NCBI GenBank assembly: GCA_963678305.2 | Contig: CAXXVV010000002.1 | Coordinates: 62,001 to 126,000, forward strand | Reading direction: 5' to 3' | Length of the DNA stretch: 64,000 nt | Origin: G963676655 sp963678305 | Lineage (GTDB): Bacteria; Verrucomicrobiota; Lentisphaeria; Victivallales; Victivallaceae | Shown: positions 18,220 to 27,016 of the stretch, piece by piece | Position numbering within the stretch: position 1 is the stretch's first letter | How the letters are laid out: each line of letters starts with the position of its first letter | Notes under the pieces: model-generated | What the model was told of the DNA's origin: nothing | The model's database searches: none | Seen by the model: only the letters and a program-made list of their open reading frames with translations | Position numbers and translations under genes: made by a program

Positions 18220-20220
18220 ATGGGAATAAATATGTCTGCTGCAACAATGAAAAACACCTCTGTTATGGAATTTGCAATGGCGGAATTGAAACGTTTTCTG
18301 CCTGATTTTGAACGTAATATAAAGCTGAAGGTTGATTCCTGCCTACCTGCTTTCTCCTTCGCCGGGCAAGAAAATGCCTCCGGCGTAATACTCAGCGGGG
18401 CCGATGAAACGTGCGTACTCCATGCAGTATACACAATGCTGGAAATGGCCGGCTGGCGCTTTGAGATAACCGGTCCGGTCAGGATCAATCCGGACGTACC
18501 GTCGAACATTGATTTTCAAATCAAACCGGCGGTAAAACTTCGCGGCATTCGCCAGCACATCAATTTTCCGATGGATATCTCCAGCTATCCGCTCGAAGAA
18601 GCGAAGGAGTACATTCGCAATCTGGCCCGACTGCGCTACAATCATATTACCTTTCACAGCTACCCCAACCAATGGATAGATGGCCCCCAAGCAGGAACAC
18701 TGGAACATGCAGGGGAGCTTTTTTACGGTTTGCGCTATGACGTGCCGGAGCACCCGTTGCTCAAACAGGCAATCTCCAATAGCAAAACATTCTGTATTCC
18801 GGCCATCGAACCGTATTATGATGACATCAAAACAAAATCCCGCATGTCTATCGAGTGGCTGCGCGAAGTCATGATTGAAGCGAAAAAAGTCGGAATGCAT
18901 ATTCAATTTTCATTCGAGCCGCGCAATAGAACCCGCGAAACACCCCGAACTCTGACTACCTGCCGGCATGTAATCGAACTTTATCCGTATATCGACACTC
19001 TGGAATTGATCAGTACTGAAACCGGAGGCTGGGGAGAGACAAGCTCGCCGGAAAAGGTACGCAAAGTGCTTGACGAGCATTATTCCCGAAACCTGCTGTC
19101 GGAACCGGAATTTACCATGGCTATAAACTCCGGCAAGGCCAATTTCGATACTATTATGGGAGAGCTTGGGCATTTGCTTGCTGCGATTAATGATTTTATT
19201 CCGGAAGCGACAGAGCAAAAACTTAAACTAAGCCTCGGAATCTATTGCGTACTGCCGGAATTTCATCCCGCGATATTCAGAGTGATTCATGAACGTCTGC
19301 CGCATAACGTCGGGTTCGCCATCCTGCCTGGACACAGCAGTGGGCGCGTGGCCGACTTCCTGCACCAATCGCCGCTCAGTGATGATATATGGTCCCGGAC
19401 CATGATTTACAGTTGGCTTGAATTTGACGGCACCATGTACCTGCAGCAAAACGGCATTCCCGGCATCGAGCAGCTGCTAAAAAACAACCGGAACAAAATG
19501 CAGGCAGTCGCGTTCAATCACTGGCGAACCGCAGAAAATCAGCTGGTAGCCCGTTATGCGGCGGAAACCTGCCTGACCGGTTTCGTCCCTGCAAAAGATT
19601 TTTATACATCTTACGCAGAAAAACTTGGCATCGGCAATCCGGCTGCATTTGCCGAAGCACATGAAATTATGGCAGAAGCGGACTGGATAGCAACCAATGA
19701 GCTTTTCAATATTGGCTTTTGTTTTGCCGGCTGTTGGGGACGCAAAGGTCTTGGTTATTTTGTCAATTGGTCAATAGACCGTATAAATTACAATCACGAT
19801 TTATTTGGCAAAGCCCACAAACTGCTTGCTCGATGTGCCAAGCAAACAACCACTGTGACCGGTCGAAATTTTTTGAGTTTCCTGGAAAACCGGGTTCGTT
19901 GTACCATGGTGTACCTGAAGGCGATGACCCAGGGATCAGAATTACAACGGTTCAAAAACATGGAGCCGGAAGACTTGAATGATGAACAAAAATCCGAACT
20001 GTTACAAATTTGTGACCGGGCTTTAGCTTCTCTTGAACAATATATAACCTTGCACGCTGAAGCAATGCTGGATCGCGGCTGTGAAGGAACGCTGATTAGC
20101 GTCTACTACACCCCGCCGGTAGTCCTAAAACGTATCCGGGAAGAATTCGCTGGTACCCCCAACGATCAGCCCCACGTTTCTATCGGACACGACGAACCGC
20201 CATCACCAATTGAGTGGTAA
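18220..20220 (+). CDS. putative glycoside hydrolase-like protein with GH20b/GH67-type N-terminal domain
   Basis: This 666-residue protein has no visible signal peptide. Residues about 50-110 (GVILSGADETCVLHAVYTMLEMAGWRFE) resemble the small alpha/beta domain that precedes the catalytic barrel in GH20, GH67 and DUF4838 proteins. It is followed by KLRGIRQHINFP and a barrel-like region with EEAKEYIRNLARLRYNHITFH and VGMHIQFSFEPRNR. I cannot point to a proven catalytic pair. It sits behind a promoter carrying the same operator as the GH71-like gene, implying a cytoplasmic step in the same glycan route. Function beyond 'carbohydrate-related barrel' is inference. Confidence 0.5.
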   Translation: MGINMSAATMKNTSVMEFAMAELKRFLPDFERNIKLKVDSCLPAFSFAGQENASGVILSGADETCVLHAVYTMLEMAGWRFEITGPVRINPDVPSNIDFQIKPAVKLRGIRQHINFPMDISSYPLEEAKEYIRNLARLRYNHITFHSYPNQWIDGPQAGTLEHAGELFYGLRYDVPEHPLLKQAISNSKTFCIPAIEPYYDDIKTKSRMSIEWLREVMIEAKKVGMHIQFSFEPRNRTRETPRTLTTCRHVIELYPYIDTLELISTETGGWGETSSPEKVRKVLDEHYSRNLLSEPEFTMAINSGKANFDTIMGELGHLLAAINDFIPEATEQKLKLSLGIYCVLPEFHPAIFRVIHERLPHNVGFAILPGHSSGRVADFLHQSPLSDDIWSRTMIYSWLEFDGTMYLQQNGIPGIEQLLKNNRNKMQAVAFNHWRTAENQLVARYAAETCLTGFVPAKDFYTSYAEKLGIGNPAAFAEAHEIMAEADWIATNELFNIGFCFAGCWGRKGLGYFVNWSIDRINYNHDLFGKAHKLLARCAKQTTTVTGRNFLSFLENRVRCTMVYLKAMTQGSELQRFKNMEPEDLNDEQKSELLQICDRALASLEQYITLHAEAMLDRGCEGTLISVYYTPPVVLKRIREEFAGTPNDQPHVSIGHDEPPSPIEW

Positions 20221-20285
20221 GCACTTACTGGCTCTACGCTTGAAACTAAGTTTTTTATTTATAGCTGTTTATAAAATCTAGAAAT

Positions 20286-21327
20286 TCAAACCGTCTGATA
20301 ATTTGACAAACCCGCTTTCAGCGTATATATTATCTCCAAACCAACCCAAAGGAGGACGAAATGGAAGCGCGAATGAAGGTCAAAGGCACAGGCTGCTACT
20401 ACCACCTGTACAACCGCATCGGCTGCATCAAAGGCGAACACCCGTTCTCCGACGCCGACAAGGAATACGGCTTCAAACTGCTTCGATACCTCTGCGATTA
20501 TTTTTTGATCGAAGTCATCTCCGCCGCCTGGATGGGCAATCATTTTCACCTTGTGGTCTACGCTCCAGGACCGGATGAACTACCGCCGCTCGAGGTCATC
20601 GTCAAACGCCACAACGCCTATTACAAAGCAATGAAAAAAATCTTCAAATTCGGCCCGCGAACCCCGGTCATCAGTCTCGAAAATAAAACGCAATGCCAGG
20701 AAATCGCCCTCAAAATGATCGATATCAGCCGCTTTATGTCGGCCTGCCAACGCCAATTCACCTGCGTCTACAACGAGACCCGCAATCGCACCGGACAACT
20801 CTGGGGCGGCCGTTTCAAAAGCGTGATTCTTGAGCGCGTAAACGCCCTGGCCGCCTGCGTGACCTACGTCGAACTCAACCCGGTCCGGGCTGGCCTGAAA
20901 AACTCCCCGTCGGATTACAATTTTACCACCTGGGGCCGCTATTGCAGAAGTGGCAAACACATGTTTTACGAGAATTTTGTCAAACACATGAAGCCGAACA
21001 TTACCACCGGCGACACCTCGCAATGGACTGATGCCGAACTGTTTGCGTTCTTCCGTGGCGAACTGGCCCGCATCATCACGGCGGAAACCGGCGCCTCGAG
21101 CGAAGAGATCTACGCCGCGCGCGACAAAGCCCGCCAAAAAGAATCGATGCACGTACGTTTTCTGCGTCGTACCCGACACTTTACCGAAGGAGCGATTTTA
21201 GGTTCAAAACAATTCATCCGCCAAACCGGAAGTCAATTTGATAACCCCGAAAGAATCCATAAAAAACACCTATCCCGAGGCACCAGTCCCACTGGTATAT
21301 TATATTGTTTCAGGCTGTTAAAGGATT
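20286..21327 (+). mobile_element. RAYT transposase element, copy 2
   Basis: This is the second 1042-bp copy of the element at 1903-2944, in the opposite orientation. It starts at TCAAACCGTCTGA and ends just after the LLKD codons. The two copies differ by scattered substitutions with no indel, so duplication is recent. Confidence 0.75.
20303..20331 (+). promoter_or_regulatory. sigma70-type promoter of RAYT copy 2
   Basis: TTGACA (20303-20308), 17 bases, then TATATT (20326-20331), about 30 bases before the start codon of the transposase. Confidence 0.7.
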
Positions 21328-21335
21328 CTTTATAA
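20361..21335 (+). CDS. REP-associated tyrosine transposase (Y1/IS200-like), copy 2
   Basis: This 324-residue paralogue is nearly identical to the protein encoded at 1901-2869, with the same HUH motif (GNHFHLVVYAPG), tyrosine region (RHNAYYKAM) and C-terminal extension. Its stop lies two codons further on (LLKDSL), because the element end falls at the stop codon. AGGAGG precedes the ATG. It is inserted between a glycosidase-like gene and the LacI operon, both rightward. Confidence 0.9.
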   Translation: MEARMKVKGTGCYYHLYNRIGCIKGEHPFSDADKEYGFKLLRYLCDYFLIEVISAAWMGNHFHLVVYAPGPDELPPLEVIVKRHNAYYKAMKKIFKFGPRTPVISLENKTQCQEIALKMIDISRFMSACQRQFTCVYNETRNRTGQLWGGRFKSVILERVNALAACVTYVELNPVRAGLKNSPSDYNFTTWGRYCRSGKHMFYENFVKHMKPNITTGDTSQWTDAELFAFFRGELARIITAETGASSEEIYAARDKARQKESMHVRFLRRTRHFTEGAILGSKQFIRQTGSQFDNPERIHKKHLSRGTSPTGILYCFRLLKDSL

Positions 21336-21426
21336 TTCTCTCATAGATTAGCCCGCTGAATTTTATTATTTTTCCTATTTTTTAATGAAAAAAGGTTGCA
21401 AAAAACAGAATCATGTTTTATTATAT

Positions 21427-21486
21427 CTGAAACGTTTCAGGAAGCTTTTTTATATATTAGAATAATAATATCCTAAAACGATTCAG
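21427..21486. promoter_or_regulatory. two LacI-type operators upstream of the LacI-family gene
   Basis: CTGAAACGTTTCAG (21427-21440) is a perfect 14-bp palindrome with the central CG typical of LacI-family sites. CTAAAACGATTCAG (21473-21486) is an imperfect copy 46 bases downstream, just before the ribosome site. Together they suggest autorepression of the operon. Confidence 0.75.
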
Positions 21487-21507
21487 AAAGCTATTAAGAG
21501 GAAATTA

Positions 21508-22539
21508 ATGAGAGTCGGAATTAAAGATGTTGCAAAAATTTCGGGTGTGGCCGTTTCAACTGCGTCAATGGCCCTTAGTGACAGTAGTGAAATAAATGAA
21601 AATACCAAACTGCGAGTTAAATCCGTCGCAAAACAGTTAGGTTATGTACCAAACGGTATTGCCAGAAAGTTAGTATCGGGGAAAAGCAAAACTATCGGAC
21701 TCATTTCTTCCATGATAAAGGGAATCTCCTACTTTCCGGAATGCTGTTCCAGTATCGAAGAAACCGCATCACGAAAGGGATATAAAATAATTACCTGTCA
21801 TTCGGATGGAACAGAGAAAAAACTGCTGGATCATTTTGAATTGCTGTTGGAGTTACAGGTTGACGGAATCATAATGGAAATGTGGCGTCCGGCGTATGGG
21901 GAATGGTGTCTGGAGAAGCTAAAAGCAATTCTGGAAAAAGGGGTAAAAATAGTCGGGACGGCCCCGGATCTTAATGATTTTAACATTGATGTGGTTCTAT
22001 ACAACGCCGGAAAAGGAGCAAGCCTGGCCCTGGAGCATCTGATCCAGATAGGACACAGAAATATTGCGTTTATTGCAGCAAATGGAACTGGTGATTATGA
22101 AGCGGCAAAAGAGTCGGCTTATCAAGATACGCTTGCACGACACAATATTCCATATCGTCCATCGCTTACCGAATCGGATACTCCCACCGTTGAAGGCGGA
22201 TGCCGGGCAATGAGAAAAATTCTTGACGTTAAAAAAGACGTAACCGCGATTTTCGCGGTAACCGATCTTATGGCCATAGGCGCGATGAAAGTAATAACTG
22301 AAGCCGGAATGAAAATTCCTGAAAGTATGGCAGTAGCCGGGTTCGACAATATGAAGGCGTTAATTCCCTTCGCCCCAGTTCCTCTGACAACAGTCGAGCC
22401 GGCTAAACATGAAATGGGCAAAACTTTATGCGAGCTTTTGATTGACCGGATAGAAAATCAAAATTCACACTTTTCTCCTGAAAAAATTATTCTTGAACCG
22501 GAACTCATCATTAGAGAATCCACCATTGGGAAACAATAA
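21508..22539 (+). CDS. LacI-family transcriptional regulator
   Basis: This 343-residue regulator has the LacI helix-turn-helix and hinge at residues 1-60 (GIKDVAKISGVAVSTASMALS, GYVPNGIARKLVSG). A type 1 periplasmic-binding-protein effector domain with FAVTDLMAIGAMKVITEAGMKIPESMAVAGFDN follows. It is the first gene of an apparent operon with three Gfo/Idh/MocA oxidoreductases (11-21 base gaps), preceded by two LacI-type palindromes. The ligand is probably a sugar or cyclitol. Confidence 0.93.
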   Translation: MRVGIKDVAKISGVAVSTASMALSDSSEINENTKLRVKSVAKQLGYVPNGIARKLVSGKSKTIGLISSMIKGISYFPECCSSIEETASRKGYKIITCHSDGTEKKLLDHFELLLELQVDGIIMEMWRPAYGEWCLEKLKAILEKGVKIVGTAPDLNDFNIDVVLYNAGKGASLALEHLIQIGHRNIAFIAANGTGDYEAAKESAYQDTLARHNIPYRPSLTESDTPTVEGGCRAMRKILDVKKDVTAIFAVTDLMAIGAMKVITEAGMKIPESMAVAGFDNMKALIPFAPVPLTTVEPAKHEMGKTLCELLIDRIENQNSHFSPEKIILEPELIIRESTIGKQ

Positions 22540-22550
22540 AGAGAGGGAGT

Positions 22551-23549
22551 ATGAATAAAATCAGAGTAGGCATTACCGGCTGCGGACAGATTTCCCGGAT
22601 TGGTCACATACCTAATCTGCTGGATATTGCAACCGTTGAGATTACTGCAATCAACGATGTAAACCATGAAAATCTTGAGGCCGCGGCCAACATGGTTCCA
22701 AATGCAAAAAAATTTAGTGATTTTGATGAGATGCTGCGCATCAGCCGGACCGATGCAATAATTATCGCGTCCCCTAATTGGCTTCACTGCGAACAAACCG
22801 TCAAAGCACTGGAATGCAGGAAACATGTTTTTTGTGAAAAACCGCTTGGAATATCCTTGAAAGAAGCAACCAGGATCAGGCAGGCACACCAAAAAGCTGG
22901 AACCGTCCTGCAAGTCGGACACGAACTGCGCCACGCCAAAGCTTATGAAGCTGCGAAAGATAAAGTCAAAGCCGGGGTGATAGGGAATATCAAAATGATC
23001 CGCTACAGCGAATTTCGCAAACCACTGCTGCCCGGCTGGCGTCAAACCGGAAAAACCGGCGGCGTAATGCTGGAAAAGAATTCACACTTTTTTGACTTGT
23101 TCAACTGGTTCGCTGAAACTGTTCCAAGCAAGGTCTTCACTTCAGGAGCAAACAATGTAAACCGTGACAGTCCACTGATCGATAATTGTTTTGTCACGGT
23201 GGAATATAAAAACGGGATAAGAGCATCATTGACAATGTGCCTGTTTTGCGAACATGGCGGAGAAAATATTTTTGAACTTGTCGGCGATAAAGGCATCATC
23301 AAAATTAAGAATGAAAACCTGCAAATTTTCCGACGTGACGGCAATGGCGAGAATGTTGAACTCGACTGTTCGCAGGAAAAAACCGAAGGAATGCATCCGG
23401 GCTGTCGTCGGCAATTCAAAGATTTTATACACTGCATTCACTCCGGAGAGCTTCCATTGAATAACATAGACAACGCGATTCAGACTCTGCATTTGAGTCT
23501 GGCGGCTGAAGAATCAGTCACTACAGGGCAAATTGTTCATATAAATTAA
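22551..23549 (+). CDS. Gfo/Idh/MocA-family oxidoreductase
   Basis: This 332-residue NAD(P)-dependent dehydrogenase has a Rossmann start (VGITGCGQISRIGHIPNLL) and the catalytic EKP motif (HVFCEKPLGIS). The C-terminal beta-sheet domain contains NSHFFDLFNW, where the His and Asp are in the expected substrate position. The family oxidises or reduces sugars, sugar acids or inositols. AGAGGGAG lies just before the start. It is the second gene of the LacI-led operon. Confidence 0.9.
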   Translation: MNKIRVGITGCGQISRIGHIPNLLDIATVEITAINDVNHENLEAAANMVPNAKKFSDFDEMLRISRTDAIIIASPNWLHCEQTVKALECRKHVFCEKPLGISLKEATRIRQAHQKAGTVLQVGHELRHAKAYEAAKDKVKAGVIGNIKMIRYSEFRKPLLPGWRQTGKTGGVMLEKNSHFFDLFNWFAETVPSKVFTSGANNVNRDSPLIDNCFVTVEYKNGIRASLTMCLFCEHGGENIFELVGDKGIIKIKNENLQIFRRDGNGENVELDCSQEKTEGMHPGCRRQFKDFIHCIHSGELPLNNIDNAIQTLHLSLAAEESVTTGQIVHIN

Positions 23550-23567
23550 TCAGAAGGACAAGAGACC

Positions 23568-24452
23568 ATGAAAAAAATCGGTATCATAGGTTCCCGAATA
23601 ATTCATTCTTACGGTTATGGGATGCACCTCAACCGGTTCAATCTGGAATTCGCCGAAAATAATGGAAAAGCCGTTCCTCAATGGCAGTTGGATTTGATGA
23701 AAAAACATCCGGATACAGAGCCAATTGGTGGAGCATCTGTCACCCATGTAAGCGGCGGTCCGGAAAACGTTCCTGAAGATATGGCCGGAACCTTTGGCCT
23801 GAAAGTAACCAAAACGGTTGAAGAAACTATTGATGCCTGTGATCTGATTATGATCATGGATGAGCAAATTAACTCCCGGACAAATCTGATACGAAAAGCC
23901 CTGAAAGCAGGAAAATATGTTTTTGCGGATAAACTGCTGTCTGACAACCTCGATGCAACAAAGGAACTAATCGGGCTGGCCAAAGGCAACAATCTATTGG
24001 TATCTGGCTGGTCACAAATGGGGTTTTGTGCCGAATTCGACAAGTTGAAAAACATGGATCAGGGCGGAGTTGCGTTGATTTCGTACAACATGAAGCCGGA
24101 AATTTTTGCAATGTACGGAATTCATATTATCACCCCCATGCAGGTATGCTTCCCGGGTCTAGTCAGGCATATTGAACTGATCAGCAAAGACGCGGACCAG
24201 CTTCTGGCCTTAGTCGTCAATGATAATAATACAAAAATCATCCTGTCAGCCGGCGAACATGCCCAAGCCGGAGTTGTTAGAATTGACTACGCCATAAACG
24301 GCCAGTCAATCCTGGCGGAAGGCGAGGACAGATGCGCTGCGTTTAGAAGATCAGCTAAAGAAGTTGTCAATATGGCTCAAGGCTCTATACCGGTTATTTC
24401 TGATCAGGCACTGCTTGATGCAAGTATGATCATTGAAAAAATATGCAAATAA
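23568..24452 (+). CDS. divergent Gfo/Idh/MocA-like oxidoreductase
   Basis: This 294-residue protein has a modified Rossmann start (KKIGIIGSRIIHSYGYGMHLNRFN) with an inserted segment. The usual EKP is replaced by DKL in YVFADKLLSDN, keeping only the lysine. The C-terminal domain is short. It resembles the Gfo/Idh/MocA fold but may act on an atypical substrate, or be a partner subunit of its neighbours. It is the third gene of the LacI-led operon. Confidence 0.75.
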   Translation: MKKIGIIGSRIIHSYGYGMHLNRFNLEFAENNGKAVPQWQLDLMKKHPDTEPIGGASVTHVSGGPENVPEDMAGTFGLKVTKTVEETIDACDLIMIMDEQINSRTNLIRKALKAGKYVFADKLLSDNLDATKELIGLAKGNNLLVSGWSQMGFCAEFDKLKNMDQGGVALISYNMKPEIFAMYGIHIITPMQVCFPGLVRHIELISKDADQLLALVVNDNNTKIILSAGEHAQAGVVRIDYAINGQSILAEGEDRCAAFRRSAKEVVNMAQGSIPVISDQALLDASMIIEKICK

Positions 24453-24473
24453 AATATTAATGGAGGCAGCAAG

Positions 24474-25451
24474 ATGAACAAGATTAAAATCGGCATGATC
24501 GGCGCAGGCAGAATGGGACAAAGGCATCTAAACATATTAAGGGATATGGCCGACGTTGAGATCTGCGGAGTAGCCGATCCAGTTGAATCATGCAGAAAAG
24601 AAGTCTGCTCAACTTTCGGCTTAACCGGGTATTCTTCTCTTGACGAACTACTTGAAAAGGAAAAGCCCGACGCGGTTTACCTGACCACGCCGATTGCTCT
24701 GCATTATGAAAATATTAAAACAGCCATGCAGGCAAACGTTCACATTTTTTGTGAAAAACCACTGGTTCCGACAAACGAGGAAGCTGAAAAAATAAAAGCT
24801 ATTGCCGACCAATATGAGAAGATCCTTTTCACTGGCCTGGCCTGGCGCTATGATTCAACTGTTTTGGCCATCAGAAAAGCGGTCCTGGCTGGAGAAATCG
24901 GAGCCATACGGCAATTCAGGGCGATTTGCGGCGGACCTTCAAGCGGAAAGCGGCCCGCCTGGTTTGAAAACCGTGAAACGGCGGTACGCGGCTGCATGCT
25001 CGATAACGGAGTTCATTTCTTTGATATGCTGGCCTGGACTTTGGAAGACAATTTCACTCAAGCGGCGGCATTTAACGACCAAACAACGGAAAAAGTTGAT
25101 CTGAACAGCTGCATACTGCTTAAAACAGCGGGGAACGTTACAGGCTGTCTGCAATTTTCCTCGGAAACTTTGATGGGAGCATCAGTCGAGTATTACGGAA
25201 CAGCCGGAACAATCCTTTTTTACCCGGGAAACTTTGAATATATAGTAAAGCGAGCCGGAAAAGAAGACGAAACAGTCAAGGTTCCGGAAAATGCACGCTT
25301 TGCTGATATGTCGGAGGCTTTTATCAAAACGATACGAGAAAAAAATCCTTCTCCGGTATCGGTTACGGAGGCCCTGCATGCCTCGGCAGTGGCGGAAGCC
25401 GGATATAAATCGACCGATACAGGAAAATTTGAGCCGGTAACAAGTCTGTAA
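24474..25451 (+). CDS. Gfo/Idh/MocA-family oxidoreductase
   Basis: This 325-residue protein has the classic NAD(P) start GMIGAGRMGQRHLNIL, the EKP motif in HIFCEKPLVPT, and LDNGVHFFDMLAW with the His/Asp of the catalytic region. It resembles inositol 2-dehydrogenase/scyllo-inosose-type enzymes, but the substrate is not assignable. GGAGG precedes the start. It is the last gene of the LacI operon. Confidence 0.9.
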   Translation: MNKIKIGMIGAGRMGQRHLNILRDMADVEICGVADPVESCRKEVCSTFGLTGYSSLDELLEKEKPDAVYLTTPIALHYENIKTAMQANVHIFCEKPLVPTNEEAEKIKAIADQYEKILFTGLAWRYDSTVLAIRKAVLAGEIGAIRQFRAICGGPSSGKRPAWFENRETAVRGCMLDNGVHFFDMLAWTLEDNFTQAAAFNDQTTEKVDLNSCILLKTAGNVTGCLQFSSETLMGASVEYYGTAGTILFYPGNFEYIVKRAGKEDETVKVPENARFADMSEAFIKTIREKNPSPVSVTEALHASAVAEAGYKSTDTGKFEPVTSL

Positions 25452-25568
25452 CAAAATCATCGACTCCAGCATAACTAATCGCTTCTGTGGATATTTTTTT
25501 AAGCCTCTCAAAAGGGCCGTCTCTTGACAATCCTCATATAAAAACCGCTCTTTTTTTACTAAAAGGCA

Positions 25569-25616
25569 TTGACTTAGTCAGACTGATAATGTATAATTAA
25601 ATTACTGACTAAGTCA
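25569..25616 (+). promoter_or_regulatory. promoter with paired operators before the GntR-SBP regulator
   Basis: TTGACT (25569-25574), 17 bases, then TATAAT (25592-25597). TGACTTAGTCA (25570-25580) overlaps the -35, and its exact reverse complement TGACTAAGTCA (25606-25616) lies just past the -10, 36 bases centre to centre. This fits autoregulation by the gene at 25642. Confidence 0.8.
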
Positions 25617-25641
25617 GATTTTCAACGAATACGGATCAGAT

Positions 25642-26994
25642 ATGAAAACAGTGAAAAAAGATCGACAGACCAGCGTCAGACACTGGTTGCTGGACCGGAT
25701 TGATTCCGGCGAACTCAAGGCATCCGAGAAACTTCCCGGAGCCAGAGAAATAGCTGAAACAGTGGGAGTTTCACTATTGACAGTCCAGAATGCGATCGAA
25801 ACTTTAGTAAATGAAGGAGTACTCGAAACCTATCCGCGAAAAGGGTCTTTTGTCTCTCCGCAATGGCAGGACTGCATTCTGCAGCATAATTTCAGACCTA
25901 ATAATTCCCGGCTGCCCTGGCTTCACGAACTGGAAGATATGGTGGGGGAGAAACTGCCGAAATTATACTTCTGCTCCGGGTTCAACTCCGGAATGCTGGA
26001 ATTAAGGCCGACCCTGGCGTTACAAGCCTGGCGTGACCAGTACATTGATATGAATGACCTCTTTGACCGTTGTTTTCCCGATAAATCAGATTTTTTTATG
26101 GAAGCATTTGCCAGCTATTACAACAGCGACGGCACTCTACCGGGAATTCCATTCATCTTCTCTCCCCGTATTCTCTTTTATAATCGTGAACTGTTAGAAA
26201 AAGCCGATTGTCCGGAACCTCGACGGGACTGGCAATGGCCTGACTTTATTGACTCAATAAAGAAATTGAAAAAAATCATGAAGCCGGAAGATATTTTCAA
26301 CTGGAACATGGATAAGCACCAATGGATGAACTTCATCTTCCGGGCTGGCGGCTGCCTGTTTGATTTATCAGACAAGAAAGATCCGGTCAAAATCGACCAT
26401 CCTGACACCAGGCGCGGACTTTACCGGTTCAAGGAACTGCATCAGTTATTAAATACCTGCAGCGACCCTGAAGAAGATAGTTATCGGATAAAATTCGCCC
26501 GTGGCGAAAAGGCATTGATGCTGTCACCGCGACAGGACCTTTTGTATATCAAACGCGAAGGGTTGACCAACTGGGGCACAGTCAATATGCCAATGTTTGA
26601 AAACGGCTCAAACCTGACGACTCAGGCCTCCGATTTGATCTGCGTCAGGAAAACCTGTGCTAACCTGAAAATGGCTGAAAAATTCTTAAAAATCATGTTA
26701 TCCGAGGAAGTTCAAAACTTCATCGGGGCACAGAATTACGGTATACCCATCCGTAAATCATCCGCTTATAAATGCATCAAAAAAGAAAATCCCGCTGATT
26801 GGTTTTTTATCGAGGAAATTCCTCGAATGTCGGCTCAGTACAATATTGATTCAGTGGAAATAATGAACCTGATAATGGACGGTATCAACCAGATCTGGGA
26901 CAACGGAAATGATATCGACAAATTCACCTCGGAACTGGCATCCGCGGTCAGGACTTTTATCAAAATCAGAAATAACAGTATTAACGCTGCATAA
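25642..26994 (+). CDS. GntR-type DNA-binding domain fused to an ABC-type solute-binding-protein domain
   Basis: This 450-residue protein has a GntR winged helix at residues about 10-75 (LLDRIDSGELKASEKLPGAREIAETVGVSLLTVQNAIETL, ending RKGSFVSP). Residues about 80-440 look like a MalE-type (type 2) solute-binding protein: IPFIFSPRILFYNRELLEKAD, DWQWPDFIDSIKKLKK, GEKALMLSPRQDL and LKMAEKFLKIMLSEEVQNF match the order of segments in carbohydrate-binding ABC proteins. There is no signal peptide, so it is cytoplasmic. The usual GntR effector domains (FadR, HutC, MocR, LacI-like) are absent. It stands before a secreted glycan-active module (27017-33128) and is preceded by paired operators. The ligand is unknown, presumably an oligosaccharide. 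Confidence 0.85.
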   Translation: MKTVKKDRQTSVRHWLLDRIDSGELKASEKLPGAREIAETVGVSLLTVQNAIETLVNEGVLETYPRKGSFVSPQWQDCILQHNFRPNNSRLPWLHELEDMVGEKLPKLYFCSGFNSGMLELRPTLALQAWRDQYIDMNDLFDRCFPDKSDFFMEAFASYYNSDGTLPGIPFIFSPRILFYNRELLEKADCPEPRRDWQWPDFIDSIKKLKKIMKPEDIFNWNMDKHQWMNFIFRAGGCLFDLSDKKDPVKIDHPDTRRGLYRFKELHQLLNTCSDPEEDSYRIKFARGEKALMLSPRQDLLYIKREGLTNWGTVNMPMFENGSNLTTQASDLICVRKTCANLKMAEKFLKIMLSEEVQNFIGAQNYGIPIRKSSAYKCIKKENPADWFFIEEIPRMSAQYNIDSVEIMNLIMDGINQIWDNGNDIDKFTSELASAVRTFIKIRNNSINAA

Positions 26995-27016
26995 TAAAGT
27001 AAAGGTTATGTTTCAG

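Noticed and set aside
26909..27016. Upstream start of the toroid protein overlapping the GntR-SBP gene
   Set aside because: It would bury the signal peptide inside the protein; the ATG at 27017 or 27008 fits better.
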